Assembly (NCBI GenBank): GCA_022264855.1
Contig: JABYQU010000005.1
Coordinates: 62,001 to 126,000 of the forward strand
Length of the DNA stretch: 64,000 bases
DNA from: Lenzites betulinus
Taxonomy: Eukaryota > Basidiomycota > Agaricomycetes > Polyporales > Polyporaceae
Direction of reading: 5' to 3'
Below, in pieces: positions 34,907-47,196 of the stretch (positions are counted from its first letter, which is position 1; every line of letters starts with the position of its first letter). Below the pieces are notes generated by a model that made no database searches, was not told where the DNA came from, and saw only the letters and a program-made list of their open reading frames with translations. The translations under genes and the position numbers were made by a program.

Positions 34907-36561
34907 GCGGACATGATGACACCTACACCTCGTTCACTGCATCTCCCGAATCGCCCTATCCAGAATACAAGGAGCAGCACGCCTTCACGCAAACCCACCG
35001 TATGCTAGGTGCGTCAAACTAACCCGCAGTCAACAACCTTTCTCACTAACGCACGGCTACAGCAGAACCTTTAACGCCTTCATATACAGGCTCGGGATTC
35101 GTCCCGATGTGCTTGGACAGTAGCCCACCCCCTTACGTTCACGATTATGGATATGCTGATTCTTATGATTTGCGCGAAGATCATCCATCCTTCTATGAGC
35201 CGGCTAGGATTCCCTACTATTCCGCTTCTTCCCCATTGCAAGAGTCGTCGGAGCCGCGCGATGCTCTGGACACGCGGGACTGGCGGCGGCTGGAGGACAT
35301 CCAAACGTCCCCTCTAGGTCAAGATCTTCCCCTTCACGACCATCTTGCACTTTCTGTACCTCTGAGCTCAACCCAGTCTCTACCCGCTACGATGGCTCAA
35401 GCTGCATTTTTGTCGGATATACCCACTCTCAACGAAGCACCGGCGCAGAGATACGGGTCCTCGCTGCCACCTTCTGAATCTCCTAGTCACTCCTGGTCTG
35501 CACGCGCCTCCCGGTTCTATGACTCTGACGACATTCCTCAAGCGAGCTTTTCTCTGTCGCCACCCGCCCACACCGTCGTGTCGTATCAAATGCACGATGT
35601 GCTTCGAACTCCTTCGGATTCCGGCTCTTGTGATACCGACACCGGATACTTTTCTGCCGACGACTCCGTTTACTCTATGCTGGAGGACACCTTGGACCAG
35701 GACCATGATGCATCACTGTCAGGCAGCGTACCGATCAAAGACGACCCTGCCCAATGGCAAGAGATATGTCTCTCCGATCTTCTGCACGGAGCGCTCTTTG
35801 AAGATGCGGACCCTTGGCGCGCCCTGGACGATATTCTGGATCTTCCTCCCCTGTCTGCACTTCGGCTCTTGGGCAGTACTAGTGAGCCGGAGCCGGCTGT
35901 ACCTGCTGATGCTCACAGCACATGTGACGACCCGGGCGCCGTCGGCTATGTCTTTTCTCGTCCTCCGAGCTCTCCTCCATATCCGACTATCTGGGCAACG
36001 GAGGACGAAGAGGCCATTGGGTTGCCTGACGATGAACCTGCGGTGCAAGAGGACTTCGATGCGTGTACTTCACCTCTTGCTACCTTGTCTGGTGACCCAG
36101 AAGATCGATCAAAGTCGCTTCTGGAGGCTGGCGATCCATCTGAGGAGACTCTACTGCCTTGTCCTCCGGGTAATGTCGAGCGCTGTTTCGACGAGCCGAT
36201 GTCTGCTGCAGCCTCTGCGATGGAAAACAGTCGTGCTCTAGAATCTGCGCCTACTACGCTGCTGCCACCGGAGACTTTTGCTACTAGTGTCTCTGTGGAC
36301 GGATTAACTGAAGCACAAGGAGAAGAGACGATCTCGATGTCCTGCACCTCTACGCCGTCTGCTGCAGATCATGTGGACCTAGTACGTCTGCTGGTGCTTT
36401 TTCGCTACCCTCCGCGCTAACGACAATGTCGATCACTGCTGCAGGACGTCTTCAGCGACTCTCCGGTTGCGGCTACCTGTGGGGCACCGGATGCCGACGA
36501 CGGACTTTTGGATGGCCCGTCCTTGTTTCTCGACGACGGCTTTCTGGAGTCAGATGGCTGA
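34903..36561 (+). CDS. Unnamed acidic Ser/Pro-rich protein
   Basis: Exon 1 (34903 to about 35012) codes MSGHDDTYTSFTASPESPYP and ends at RML; the 50-nt intron rejoins as AEPLTPSYTGSGFVPMCLDS in the correct phase. A single large exon of about 1.3 kb follows. A last intron (from about 36380) leads to the C terminus DVFSDSPVAATC ... FLDDGFLESDG. About 500 residues, strongly acidic, rich in Ser, Pro, Asp and Leu, with no recognisable fold and with several short acidic-hydrophobic patches (YSMLEDTLDQD, EICLSDLLHGALFEDADPW, LDDILDLPPLSALRLL). Such patches resemble transactivation or docking motifs (inference). No membrane segment, no signal peptide. It may be a separate gene or the 3' part of a longer gene that includes the preceding one. 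Confidence 0.6.
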
Positions 36562-37084
36562 TTGATATTCTTCTGCTGCTTGTACCCTGTGACCGGCGCG
36601 CTACCGCTTACGACCCACTATCGATACTATCATTATGTGAACGTCAAACCCGTGCTGATCAATTACAAAATCTATCATACTTTGTTCTGACGATCCGCAG
36701 ATGTTTTCGATGTCTGCGGCGAAAACCTTATGCAACAGGCCCGGGATATGCTACGCCGCACCAGTTCAGTTACATAGAGTACAGTTGGCCAACATAAACT
36801 TGCAACGAATGAGCCGCATCTGGAGCAAACGAGCGAGACACGAGCGGTCACAAGCGCCTGGCAGTGTTACTGCGCGCGATTGACGAAAGAAGCCGGTGAT
36901 CAAACTCTCCGAAACACATGCAATGCTTCGTTAGTATGGCCCCGCGCGTCTTAAGTAAGACTTAGTGCAGCGCCCCGGGCGCCGAGCTGGCGGGGCTTGC
37001 AAAACCCTTCGCTCTGATTCGCCTCCCCGCATTTCTCCCCACTTCCCCACCTCCCCCCAGCCTGCGCTTCTGCATCCGCCCGCC
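36562..37084. other. Intergenic region upstream of the cyt b5-ACAD gene
   Basis: About 520 bases with no supported coding frame. A pyrimidine-rich stretch (about 37020-37070) precedes the ATG at 37085. Confidence 0.45.
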
Positions 37085-39531
37085 ATGTCCAAGGAACTGA
37101 AGACGTTTTCGCGTGAGGAGGTCGCGCAGGTATGCTGCCATATTATACATCGTGTACGTCACCGCTGACTCCTGTGTGCAACCGCCAGCATAACAAGGAA
37201 GACGACCTCGTACGCAGTCAAATTGGCATTTCTCACAGCAGCTGTAACTGACGTGGTTCATGTCAGTGGATCGTCATCGATGCAAAGGTCTTCGACGTGA
37301 CAAGGTTCAAGAACCTCCACCCCGGCGGTGCGAGCGTGTTCCTGCCCGAAGACATCGGTCCGTCACCGCTGTCGCGTCTCTCTTCCCCCCTAGAAGCGCC
37401 CCTCACACGCCCGCCCTCATTCTAGCTGGCCAAGACGCCACGGAGGCGTTCTACGGCCTGCACCGCCACGAAGTGCTGCTGAAGCCCCAGTACCAGCGGC
37501 TGCAGATCGGCGTCGTCCAGGGCGAGAAGAGCGTCCTGCACGCGACGCTCTCCGGCGAGCTCAGCGAGGTGCCGTACGCCGAGCCGCTCGGCCTCACGCC
37601 CGGATACAACAGCCCGTACTACACCGACGTGCGTTCTTCCTCCTTGCCTGCTGCTATGTATGGCGCAATTCAGTCAGACTCAGTGCTAACTGGCGGCGTG
37701 TGTGCACCGTGCAGGCCCACCGGCGGTTCCAGCGCGCGGCGCGCAAGTTCGTGGACGAGATTCTCACCCCTGACGCCGTGGTGAGCGCCTCTTCGTCATG
37801 GGCTTCCCGAGCGCCGCGCGATATTGAGTATGTGTGTCGGTCCGGCTCTAGGCGAGGGAGGAAGACGGGAAGCGGCCGAGCCTGAGCGTCATGAAGCAGA
37901 TGGCGTGAGTACCGCGCGTCCTATGTTTGTGACGTAGACGCGCCTTGCTCACACGCGCGCGCCCTTGAACAGCGAGACGGGCATCCTGGCGATGACGATG
38001 GGCCCTGGCGCGCACCTGAAGGGCCGCACCCTGCTGGGCGGTGTGGTCAAGCCTGAGGAGGTACGCGTGTCTGGTGACCCTCATCGCGCGCCCGGTTTGC
38101 TGATAATTTCCATGCGTGCAGTTCGATCGCTTCCACGAGGTGCGCCCGCGTCCTTCGCGCCCAAGTATGACAACATCCCTCGCGCGTGCTCACACGCGTG
38201 CCCTTTGCAGCTCATCCTCGCGCAGGAGCTCTCCCGGCACTTCTGCCGCGGGTACCGCGACGGCCAGAGCTCGGGCGCCACCATCGGCCTGCCCCCGATC
38301 ATCCACTTCGGGCGCCCCGAGCTCCGGGACCGCGTCGTGGACGAGGTGCTGGGGGGCACGAAGTTCCTGTCGTTGGCCATCTCCGAGGCGTTCGCGGGCT
38401 CCGACGTGTCGGGCCTGCGTACGACGGCGACGAAGACGCCGGATGGCAAGTTCTGGATCATCAACGGGACGAAGAAGTGGATCACGAACGGCACGTTCTC
38501 GGACTAGTACGTGTGTGTGGTGGACTTTGAGTGGGTGGGGGCTCACGTTGCGCGTGTGACTTTGCAGCTTCACCGTTGGGTGCCAGACGGAGAAGGGCCT
38601 GACGGCGATCTTCGTCGAGCGTGGGGAGGGCGTCGAGACCAAGCAGATTAAGACTTCGTACTCTACCACTGCTGGGACGGCGTCCATTACCTTCGAGAAC
38701 GTCAAGGTTCCGATAGAGAACACCCTCGGACAAGAGGGCTCCGGCGTTTTCGTCATCCTCAGGTACCGTGTATATTCATTCCGTCTCCGGTGAGACCACA
38801 CCTGACGTCCGCGTTCGCAGCAACTTCAACCACGAGCGATGGGCAATGTGCTGCGGCGCGGCGCGCCACATGCGCTTCGTCGTGGAGGAGTGCCTGAAGT
38901 GGGTGAACCAGCGCAAGGCGTTCGGGAAGCCGCTGCACTCGCAGGCGGTCATCCGCGCGAAGCTTGCGGACATGATCGCGAAGACGGAGGCGGCCCAGCA
39001 CTGGCTCGAGAACGTCACGTACCAGATGCAGCACATGGACTACAAGCAGCAGGCGCAGCTGCTCGCAGGGTGCGTCCCGGCCGCAATGCGGCTGGGTTCC
39101 TTCTGTCCGAGCCGAGCGGGACGCTGAGCGTATTGTGTTTGCACAGGCCGATTGGGCTGCTGAAGATGTTCATCACGCGGTCTGCGCAGGACGTCGCGCG
39201 GGACGCCGTGCAGATTTTCGGTGGCCGTGGTATCACCAAGACCGGGATGGGCAAGCACATCGAACACGTACGTCTACCACAGCAGCCTGGGCATGTTGCG
39301 CTGCAGCGTACATCCCGGCCGAGGTTCCGGACGCTCACGGCTCTTCCCTGCAGTATCACCGGACCGTGCCGTTTGACGCTATTCTCGGTGGTGGTAAGTG
39401 AAGCATTGTCAGGGACGGCGATCGTGAACACCGTGCTGACGCTCTTGTTCGGCGACATAGCGGAGGACGTGCTGGGCGACCTCGGTGTGCGGCAGGCGAT
39501 CAAGGCAATGCCGAAGTCTGTCAAGCTATAG
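37085..39531 (+). CDS. Cytochrome b5-acyl-CoA dehydrogenase fusion protein
   Basis: Flavin-dependent fatty acyl-CoA dehydrogenase carrying its own haem domain. N-terminal cytochrome b5 domain (about residues 5-85): MSKELKTFSREEVAQHN, WIVIDAKVFDVTRF, the haem-ligand motif NLHPGG and the second His in YGLHRHEVL. The ACAD part follows: helical N domain (HRRFQRAARKFVDEIL), FAD-binding middle (FLSLAISEAFAGSDVSGLRT, IINGTKKWITNGTFSDYFTV), then FNHERWAMCCGAARHM, NQRKAFGKPLHSQAVIRAKL, DAVQIFGGRGITKTGMGKHI and the C-terminal GGAEDVLGDLGVRQA. Domain order is complete and in frame over about ten introns. This fusion is known in fungi, where the acceptor and chain-length range are less clear than for mitochondrial ACADs. 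There is no obvious mitochondrial presequence or C-terminal peroxisomal SKL signal (ends SVKL). Confidence 0.9.
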
Positions 39532-40266
39532 TGGGTCCGGGACCGCACGGACACATGGTACATCCTGCCGCTATATTGTATCTGTACTGGCACGGAATCA
39601 TATCTATCACAACTCTATACCCTCGGAGCTGTCTGTGCTGCGGACGTCGGGCGTGGCCTGTGTGGGCGGCACTTTAGAGTTGCATGGGAGCCATGGAAGA
39701 GGATCTGATCACTGGTTCAGGCTGTCTGGGCGTTCGCAGAAGCAGCGAGGAGGGCAAGGAAGGCGCCGGGGCCTGCCCAGAAAGGCAACTCGGAACGGGG
39801 GTCGGTGCTGAGTCAGCAGGAAGAGCGCCAAAGAAGCGCAAACAAGGCCAGGTGACGGGCGCCTGGGGCTCGTTTTGTATTCGCGACTGTCCGCTCCCGT
39901 CCACACCCTCCTCTCCCTCCGCCCACCATCCGCCATCCACCGCCATCTCTCGACCGCCAGCTCTCTTCTCTCTCGCTCTCGACGTCTGCCCGTACGTCCC
40001 CGGTCGGCGCGCCATTCCGCGTCTGTGTATCTGATTGGAGGGGTGTCCGTAGAGTCTGTCTCGCAACCTGTAACGATACTTGTAAGACCTGCCACCGCGT
40101 GGGGCATCATCCTCGTCTTGTCCTGTATCTGACCAGCCTGTCGCGCTCGGTGCCGCTGCTGCTCTCTGTTCCGTCGATACACAACCATCCTGTCGTATTG
40201 TCGCGCACAGAACACGACTTTATTCGCATTCTGCCATCCTCTGTTCTTTTCTAAGTCACACCAATC
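39532..40266. other. Intergenic region upstream of the RRM gene
   Basis: About 735 bases. Frames such as 39709-40356 on minus are open but Arg/Pro-rich and without family features; I take them as chance. A pyrimidine-rich block at 39887-40000 probably belongs to the RRM gene's promoter or leader. Confidence 0.4.
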
Positions 40267-41769
40267 ATGCCCGAAGACGACTTCGACATCTACGGCGAGG
40301 ATGATGGCTTTACCTCTATCAAGGCTGAGGTGAGTATTGCTGCATTCAATACGCATATAGCCGCCCTCTGACGCCAGTCGCTACCCGAAGTCCAATGAGG
40401 AATTCGAGACGCCGGTGGAGGACAACCCTCCAGCCGACACCGCAGCCGCCCACTCACCCGTAGTCGGGGAGAAGCGGTTGCGAGACGAAGACGAAGATGA
40501 GCTGAAAGAAGCTCAGAACGGCCGCAACACCATCCCAGGCTTCAAGTCTGACTCCCCAACACCAGCGACTGCCCCGCTGGGTGTGCAGTCGACAAATGGC
40601 GCGCAGGGCGCCAACGGCGGCGCCGGAGGTGGGGGCAGCGGCCAGTTTGACGCTGTGTATATTGGCGACTTGCAATGGGTCTGTACTTCTCCGTGTCTCT
40701 CTACACATGTATGCGTTTTATCTGAGACCATCCCATGTATTTGTTTATTTCACAGTGGACAACTGATGAGGACTTGCGGCAAGTGGCCCTCACGATGGGG
40801 ATTACACTGGACCACAAAGACATTACATTCTCGGAGCACAAAGTGAACGGGAAGAGCAAGGGGTAAGTAAAACATCCGAACACGGGCGTTTGCGGAGGAG
40901 CTGATCCTGACGCCAACGCGCATAGTATTGCGTACATCGAGTGTCACGGCTCTGACAACGCAAATACCCTGAAGAACTGGTTCGATAACAAGTACATCCC
41001 AAACCATCCCTCCTCGTTCGAGCAGGCACTGACTTTGCTTTGCAGCGACTTCCAAAACCGCCGAGCTTCCGTGACATTTACAAGCTCAAACCAGGGCAAC
41101 CCCTTCCGCACGCTTCCCAAGGGTGAGTCGTCCTCGCTCCTTCCCAAGAAGTCCTTGCGTACCAACATCACCACAGAACCTCCCGCACGGGAACAGCGGC
41201 ATGGCGGCGGAAACAACATGGGCGGCGGCATGGCCCGTGGTGGCGGCGGTGGCGGAGGTAACTTCCGCGGCGGCACGGGCGGCCAAAACATGATGAACGG
41301 CGGTGGCATGCGCGGTGGAGGGATGATGAACGGCGGCATGCGCGGAGGGATGCCCAACATGATGGGCAACTTTGGCATGGGCTTCGGGATGGGCGGGGGC
41401 TTCGTCGGTAACGGTATGGCCGGCGGCGGCTTTGGTGCGCGCGGGGGCATGATGCCCCAGGGCCCCCGCGGCGGGATGATGGGCAACGGGGCCGGGGGCT
41501 TCGGCGGCGGACGCGGGGGCATGATGAGGGGCGTCGGTACGACTGCCTGAGTTTCTGTATCCCTACGGCTCGAGATGTTGACTCGCGCTCTGTTTGTTTT
41601 TGTAGGAATGGGCATGATGCCGATGGCCGGCCGCGGCGGCTTTGGCGGCGTGCAGGGCCACTTCAACCCCGCGTTCATGCAGGCCGGCGCCGCCCAGGGC
41701 GGCGGGGGCGGCGGCCAGTACGCGCCCGACGGCCCCCGCAAGCGGTTCAAGATGGACGACAGCGGGTGA
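40267..41769 (+). CDS. RRM RNA-binding protein, CFIm68/CPSF6-like
   Basis: The ATG opens [15 protein letters not shown], an acidic start seen in CPSF6-type proteins. After an acidic/Ser-rich linker the RRM appears: [20 protein letters not shown] (RNP2), [20 protein letters not shown] and [14 protein letters not shown]. The RNP1 is degenerate (SKGIAYIEC). The C-terminal half is an extreme Gly/Met/Arg region (GGGM, RGGMM, GGF repeats), then FNPAFMQAG and a nuclear-localisation-like [13 protein letters not shown] at the end. The likely role is in pre-mRNA 3' end cleavage and poly(A) site choice, in the nucleus (family inference). Introns interrupt the RRM at about 40680-40754, 40863-40924 and 40990-41044, and another splits the Gly-rich part near 41540-41605. 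It converges with the Spt2 gene. Confidence 0.82.
41187..41540 (+). repeat. Gly/Met/Arg-coding low-complexity tract
   Basis: GGC/GGN-rich imperfect repeats coding GGM, RGG and GGF motifs inside the RRM gene. The complementary strand gives a long Pro-rich frame that is only a shadow. Confidence 0.75.
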
Positions 41770-42415
41770 GGACGGCGGCGCCTGGACGATCTTCTATGTA
41801 TATACTGTACAAGCCTCTTCTCCACGCTACGCTCGTCCTAATCTCTCCGTCCTCCCTCTCCGTCCTCCCTCCCTCAAACCGTTTGTTTGCACGCTGCACC
41901 CGTCTCCCACTTTCCGTACTAGTCGCACTCCGTTACAATGTCTTGCTTTCGCGATCTGTCGTCGTTCATGTAGTTGTCCATGTCGGTCGGATGTCTATGA
42001 AGTGCACGCCCCTCTTCGGGCACACAGCTCGTAGCCAGCCACACGCGCACGCACGCTCGGACGTCGGAACGCAAGCTTCCATAGTCGAATTCAAGAGTGT
42101 CAATCAAAGACAGTATATAATGTGATGGTGTTACAGTCCGTGGAGATGTATACAGAACGTTGGTGGGGGTGTATGTGCGTAATATGTTGCGTGGTCTACA
42201 GTATGTATGCGGGCTGTGGTGTTGTATGGGGTGCGGGAGAACAACGGTATATGATCAGCGTACGACGAGGCGAGAGAAAGCAAGGTGCAGGAGAAGGGCG
42301 AAGAGAGTAGGATGCATAAGGTCACATACGTACCTCCGCGCAGGCGACGGATACCGACCAGCCGTCCGTGCACGAGGACACGGAGTTCGTGCGGGGGCCG
42401 TCCGTTCAGTACGCG
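41770..42415. other. Convergent 3' region, RRM gene / Spt2 gene
   Basis: About 645 bases between stop codons, expected to hold both 3' UTRs. An AT-rich stretch (GTATATAATGTGATGG near 42110-42125) may mark a polyadenylation region. No gene is supported. Confidence 0.4.
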
Positions 42416-43886
42416 CCACGCTTCTCCTTCTCCTTCCGCTTGCGGCGTTTCTCCTCCTCGTGCCGGCGCTCCTCCTCCATCGCCTGCTCGTCCTCCTTCT
42501 TCGCGATGCGCATGCTGCACGGAGACCGGTCAGCCACCCGCAGTCACACGACAGCGACAAGCACACGCAGCCAGAGACTGACCTTCGCATCTCCTCGCGC
42601 TCGACGTCGAACGCGTCCGCCTCCATGTCCTCGTCGTCGCTGTACACGTCGCGCTCGATGTACCGCGAACGGTCCTTCCCGAAGATCTTCCAGATCTCGC
42701 TGCTGATGTCGTTGCGGGCGGACGCTGCGGGAGCGGGGCGGCGCTTTGCGGGCGGCGGGGAGACGCTCGAGGATGGGGAACGGGGTCGCTTCTTGATGGG
42801 CTGTTTACTTGCGGACGGGGCGGCCCTGGACGGAGCGGAGGCGGGGGCGCGGGGCGTGGTAGCGCCGGTCCTCGCGGCGGAGGCAGCGGAGGGCCTACTG
42901 GCGAGGGCGGGCTTGGATGCGCTCCCAGACTTCGCCGGGGCACTTGCCCCGGCTCTCACGGAAGAGGGTGTGGCTTTGAATGCGGACTGGGACTTCGCGG
43001 GGGCGGCTGAGAAGGAGTGGGGCGAGCCCGAGCCACTGGCAGCCTTCGATTGGCTGCCCGAGGACGGGCCTGCGACGGCGGGGGTGTTCGCGCGGGAGGA
43101 GGCCGTCGAGGCGTCCGGCTTCTTCGGGGCGTCCTTCTTCGCCTTGCCGAACCAGTCGCTGAACTCGCGCGCCTGGTCGCCGTCGAGGATCTTGCCCTGG
43201 CGCGCCTTCTCGCGGTCGCGCACGATCTCGTCGATGGTGCGCGTATCCCGCTTGTTCACGTTGAGCCGGATGAGCTTCATCGGCTCCGACGCCAGGCGCT
43301 CCTTGATCGATTGGCCCTTCGAGGGCGATGCGAGCGACGCCGAGTCCAGCGTCGTCGTGATGTCCACCGCGCCACCCGGGAGCCGCCTGCCTGGCTTGTT
43401 GTAACCCCCGCCGGTAATGGCTCGTCGGGCAGAGCCCCGGCTGCCCCGCAACTCAGCCTCCAGGCGTCGTTTGCGCTTCTCCTCACGCGTGAGAGCCATC
43501 GCACCATTGTCGTCGTCGTCGTCCGAGGAGGTCCGGCGCCGTGCCGCAGAGACGGGGTAGCCATTCCCGTCGGTGCGGGCAGAAGCCTTCTTGGGTCCAT
43601 AGCGTAGTGCATCCCGCCGCTCGTCCTCGCGCCGCTGGAGGTCGCGCTCCTTGGCCTGGCGTTCGGCCTCCTGGCGCTGACGACGCTCCTGCTCCCGCTT
43701 CTGCTCCTCCAGCCGCTTCACGCGGAGCTTCGCCTGCAGCTCCCGCTCCCGCCGCTCCTTCTCCTCCATCTCCTTGCGCTTCTGGGCCTCCTTGCGCTGT
43801 CGTTCGGCTAGGGCGTTCTGCACTGCGGCGTCTGATTGTCGTGTCTGGGAGGCACTGAGTGCCATGAGGGCGGCGAAATTGGACAT
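42416..43886 (-). CDS. spt2: SPT2 chromatin protein
   Basis: Histone H3-H4 binding chaperone-like factor acting in transcription and chromatin integrity. The start MSNFAALMALSASQTRQSDA is followed by a long, highly charged coiled coil (RKEAQKRKEMEEKERREREL, then continuing Arg/Glu/Lys). The middle has the KLIRLNVNKRDTRTIDEIVR segment and a Ser/Ala/Pro-rich linker with basic patches. The C terminus carries the SPT2 domain: RNDISSEIWKIFGKDRSRYI, DVYSDDEDMEADAFDVEREE, then (after a single intron of about 60 nt) SMRIAKKEDEQAMEEERRHE and a Lys/Arg-rich end. Length is about 470 residues. The frame stays open upstream to 44123, but MSNFAALMA at 43886 is the family-like start and the upstream part looks like leader. 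Confidence 0.9.
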
Positions 43887-44807
43887 GTCGTGGGGGTCGT
43901 GAGTAGAGCAGACGAAGAGACTGTTGGTGTGGTCCAGAAGCGAGCAGGAATAAATCGGAGCACCTGGGTCAGTATGGGGAAGGGGGATGGATGTGGTCGG
44001 GTCAGCACGATGTGCCGAGTGGCGTCTATTGCGGCCGTTCTTGCAACCTGCCAGTGCTGTTTGCCCGTGTTTGGGCACTGCCACCGTCGCCCCGATCCCG
44101 ATATCTTTCCGCCACTGGATCATTCTGGCGACTCGACGCTATGATCTGTCTTTGTTCGTCCACGCAGACGGGTCTCTCGATGAACCGGATAATGATGTAG
44201 CTTGGAGGTTCATAGCGACTGTAACGCGCTCGTGATAACAAGTGTTGTGCATCTTGCCCTGAAACTTCACAGACTTTGGCGCGACGATTAGAAGATCGTG
44301 AGGTGGGTCATATGCAGTATCAGCTGAGTTGACACCCCGGACAACATTTTAACCACGTACTGTGCAGCGGGCCTTTCGGGAGGCCTGAGTGCGGCTGCAG
44401 CTACATAGCCAGACCCGAACTCCATCTGGCAATATTACTTTGGAAAGCGCATGCGTCACTGCGCGTCTGTGTAGGGACAGCGAAGCGACGCAATCCGTGA
44501 TATGTGCCGTCACCCACCTCTCTCATGAATGGTAAATCCACCGCGGAGGGGCTGCGTCCGCAGAGTATCCAATGTCGTTTGCCGCTGCGCGTAGATCATG
44601 AGTCATACAGGCACCGGGTATGTTGCATGCACCTCCGTGGAGTGTCGCACCGTTCAAACAGCCTCTTCGGCCGCTTAACGTTTTGCGCAGTGATGGCGCT
44701 GTCAGTCTCTTGGAGCTCGAACGCACTCGCAGACGCCAGCAGGAGCTTAAAAGGTTCTGTTCAAGCATCGATGCAAGTCAAGCTGCTCTCGGGATATCTG
44801 GGGCAAC
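43887..44807. promoter_or_regulatory. Divergent promoter region, Spt2 / FAD oxidoreductase
   Basis: About 920 bases between outward-facing starts. A TTAAAAG sequence near 44747 lies about 60 bases before the oxidoreductase ATG and could be its TATA-like element. No gene is supported. Confidence 0.4.
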
Positions 44808-46877
44808 ATGGCTCGCACTGCATGGCTTTCTTTGCTTGGCCTACTCTATGTTGCTGGAAGTTGCAGAGCAGATGCACCCTTCTGTCGCTGCACTTCTGAA
44901 GACGCATGCTGGCCCTCTGCGGCCGAATTTGACACTTTGGCGCAGCAAGTATCGCAGCCGCTCATCCAACTAATGCCCCCTGCGCAACCCTGCTACATCG
45001 ATGCGAACTCGTCCGACTGTACTGCCGTAGAAAACGGTTGGACGGACGGCGTCTGGCGATCTGACCAGCCAGGGGCGATGCAGTCGACCAACTTCGAGAC
45101 GTTCACGTTTCCGAACGGCACTATCGACGCCTGCTACCTCAACGTTTCGCTCAACGTGCCGTGCCACCAGGGGAGCGTCTCTGTCATCGGCGTGAACGCG
45201 AGCACTGTCAGCGATGTTCAGGCTGCGGTGACGTTCGCTGCTCAGCACAACCTCAGCCTTGTTGTCAAAAACACCGGGTAACTAACTACCGGAGTTTTCC
45301 TAAAAGGACTCATGTTTATGGCTAATGGACATTCCGTTGCAGACATGACTACTTTGGACGGAGCGATCGCAGGGGCTCATTTGTGATATGGACCCATCAC
45401 ATGAAGAATATCACAGTTCATACCAGCTTCCTGCCTGCCGGTGCACCCGACAACGTAACCGGCGAGCATGGTAGGGCATCCTTTTAAAAAACCGCTTCTC
45501 GGCATACGCTGATGTGTAAGTTTAGCCATTACTATCGGCGCTGGGGTGCAATGGCACGAAACATATGCCGCAGTCAACGCGTCCGGACGATCTATCGTCG
45601 GCGGTGTCGCTGCAGGCGGATCGGTGGGCTCTGCCGGCGGATGGCCTCTCGGGGGAGGACACAGCGCCCTCTCCCCAACATTTGGTCTAGGTCAGTCGTA
45701 TATCCGCTACGCTAATCTCGGATGGCTCTAAAAAGTTTATCTTGCTAGGCGTTGACAACGTGCTCGAAATCGAACTCGTCACTTCCACCGGCGAACACCT
45801 CACTGTCAATGCGTACCAGCACCCCGACCTGTTCTGGGCCCTCAGAGGCGGCGGCGGCGGGACGTTCGGCATAGTCACCGCGCTCACCTACCGCACACAC
45901 CCCCTCGTGCCCATCATCGGCGCATTCTTCAACGCGACCGCTACCTTGAACGGCACAACCCCGGCCGCGAACGCGCCCCTGGTCCAAGCCTTCGCCGAGC
46001 TCGTGCGCCTCACCCCGAACCTGACGGACACGCACTGGGGCGGGTACACGATGCTGGACCCCGCGGCGGACGACAACCTCTCCTTCAGCTTCGTGTACGT
46101 GCTCCCGAACGCGTCGTGGGCGGCCGCGAACGCGACGATCGACCCGTTCTTCGACTTCGCGCGCGCGGTCGCCGCGAACTCGAGCGGCGCGCTCGTCGTC
46201 ACGGAGACGTCCACGCAGCCGTTCGCGTCGTTTTTCGACTGGTACACGCGCGTGATCCCGCCGACGGGCGGCGTCGGGACGAACATCGAGCTCGGGACGT
46301 GGCTCCTCCCCCGGGACACGCTCGAGGCCGATCCCGCGCATACCGCCGCGGTCTTGCTGGACGGCCCTGGGGTCGAGTACTAGTGCGTGGATTTGGTGTT
46401 CTGACCTTGGTTTTGTGTTCATCTCACTTGTGCTCTCGATAGCCTGGTCGCTGGGGGTGTGGTCTCGGAGGTCGATCCCGATGTAGCGGGCATCAACCCA
46501 GCCTGGCGCAAGGCCAACGTACACGTCATAACGGGCGCGTTATGGGATGAGGGCGCAACCTCCGAGTTCATCGACGCGCAGCGCCAGGATTTGGCGCGGC
46601 GCACTGCTAACATGCGCGCGCTCGCGCCGGAGTCGGGTGCATACTTCAACGAGGTACGTCTCTCTGCCTGGGCCTCTTTACGTGTTGCTGGAGCGCAGCT
46701 GACGGCACGGTGCAGGCCTCCCTGTTCGAGCCGAATTTCCAGCAGGCGTTCTTCGGGTCGCATTACGACGCTCTGAAGGCAATCAAGCAGGTGTACGATC
46801 CGCTGGACCTGTTCGTCGTCACCGAAGGTGTGGGGTCGGAGGACTGGGACAAGGCGCTCAAGTGCCGCTTGACATAG
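44808..46877 (+). CDS. Secreted FAD-linked oxidoreductase (berberine-bridge-enzyme-like, VAO fold)
   Basis: Signal peptide [21 protein letters not shown], then a short Cys-rich start ([13 protein letters not shown]) and the FAD_binding_4 domain: [40 protein letters not shown] (His of HD is the expected covalent FAD site), [40 protein letters not shown] and [20 protein letters not shown]. The C-terminal BBE segment is present: [40 protein letters not shown]. About 590 residues over seven exons. Many N-x-S/T sites fit secretion. There is no Cys where bicovalent relatives carry their second FAD link (the segment reads [14 protein letters not shown]), so a single His link is likely. Substrate unknown; relatives oxidise sugars, alkaloids or other secondary metabolites. 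Confidence 0.88.
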
Positions 46878-47196
46878 GGTCGGTCGCGCACGCATTGACC
46901 CCCGCCGATATTGTAGAAGCAATCGGACCCTCTCGCAGGACAGTGAAAAATGTTTGTGATACAGTGAAATTCCATCTAATGCTATTGTGCTACTCGAGCA
47001 CGAACAGGGGATATCGTTGAGGCCGGGGATATGGCTATACTCGAGAGTCTGCTGTTCTTTTGTCGTCTAATCGTCGCGCGCTCGTGAATTTTCGTACCCG
47101 TGAAACCTACCTGTGCAGCTGCACAGGCCTCCTAGTGCCTCCGCACTGACCCACACTATACCACACATCCCACTCACCCCTCCTAAAGACCCCACC
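46878..47196. other. Convergent 3' region, FAD oxidoreductase / MFS transporter
   Basis: About 320 bases between stop codons. Contains a small palindrome, CCTGTGCAGCTGCACAGG, at 47110-47127. No gene. Confidence 0.45.

Noticed and set aside
37085..39531. Separate cytochrome b5 and acyl-CoA dehydrogenase genes
   Set aside because: The haem domain runs into the ACAD domain in one frame across small introns with no stop or promoter between; the fusion is also known in fungi.
40944..41825. 293-residue Pro-rich minus-strand frame
   Set aside because: Antisense of the Gly/Met tract of the RRM gene; GGN codons read as NCC (Pro and similar).
43887..44123. Upstream extension of Spt2 to an ATG at 44123
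   Set aside because: The extra sequence is unlike the family; MSNFAALMA at 43886 fits a typical start.
45745..46524. 259-residue minus-strand frame
   Set aside because: Arg/Val/Glu-rich shadow of the FAD oxidoreductase in GC-rich coding DNA.
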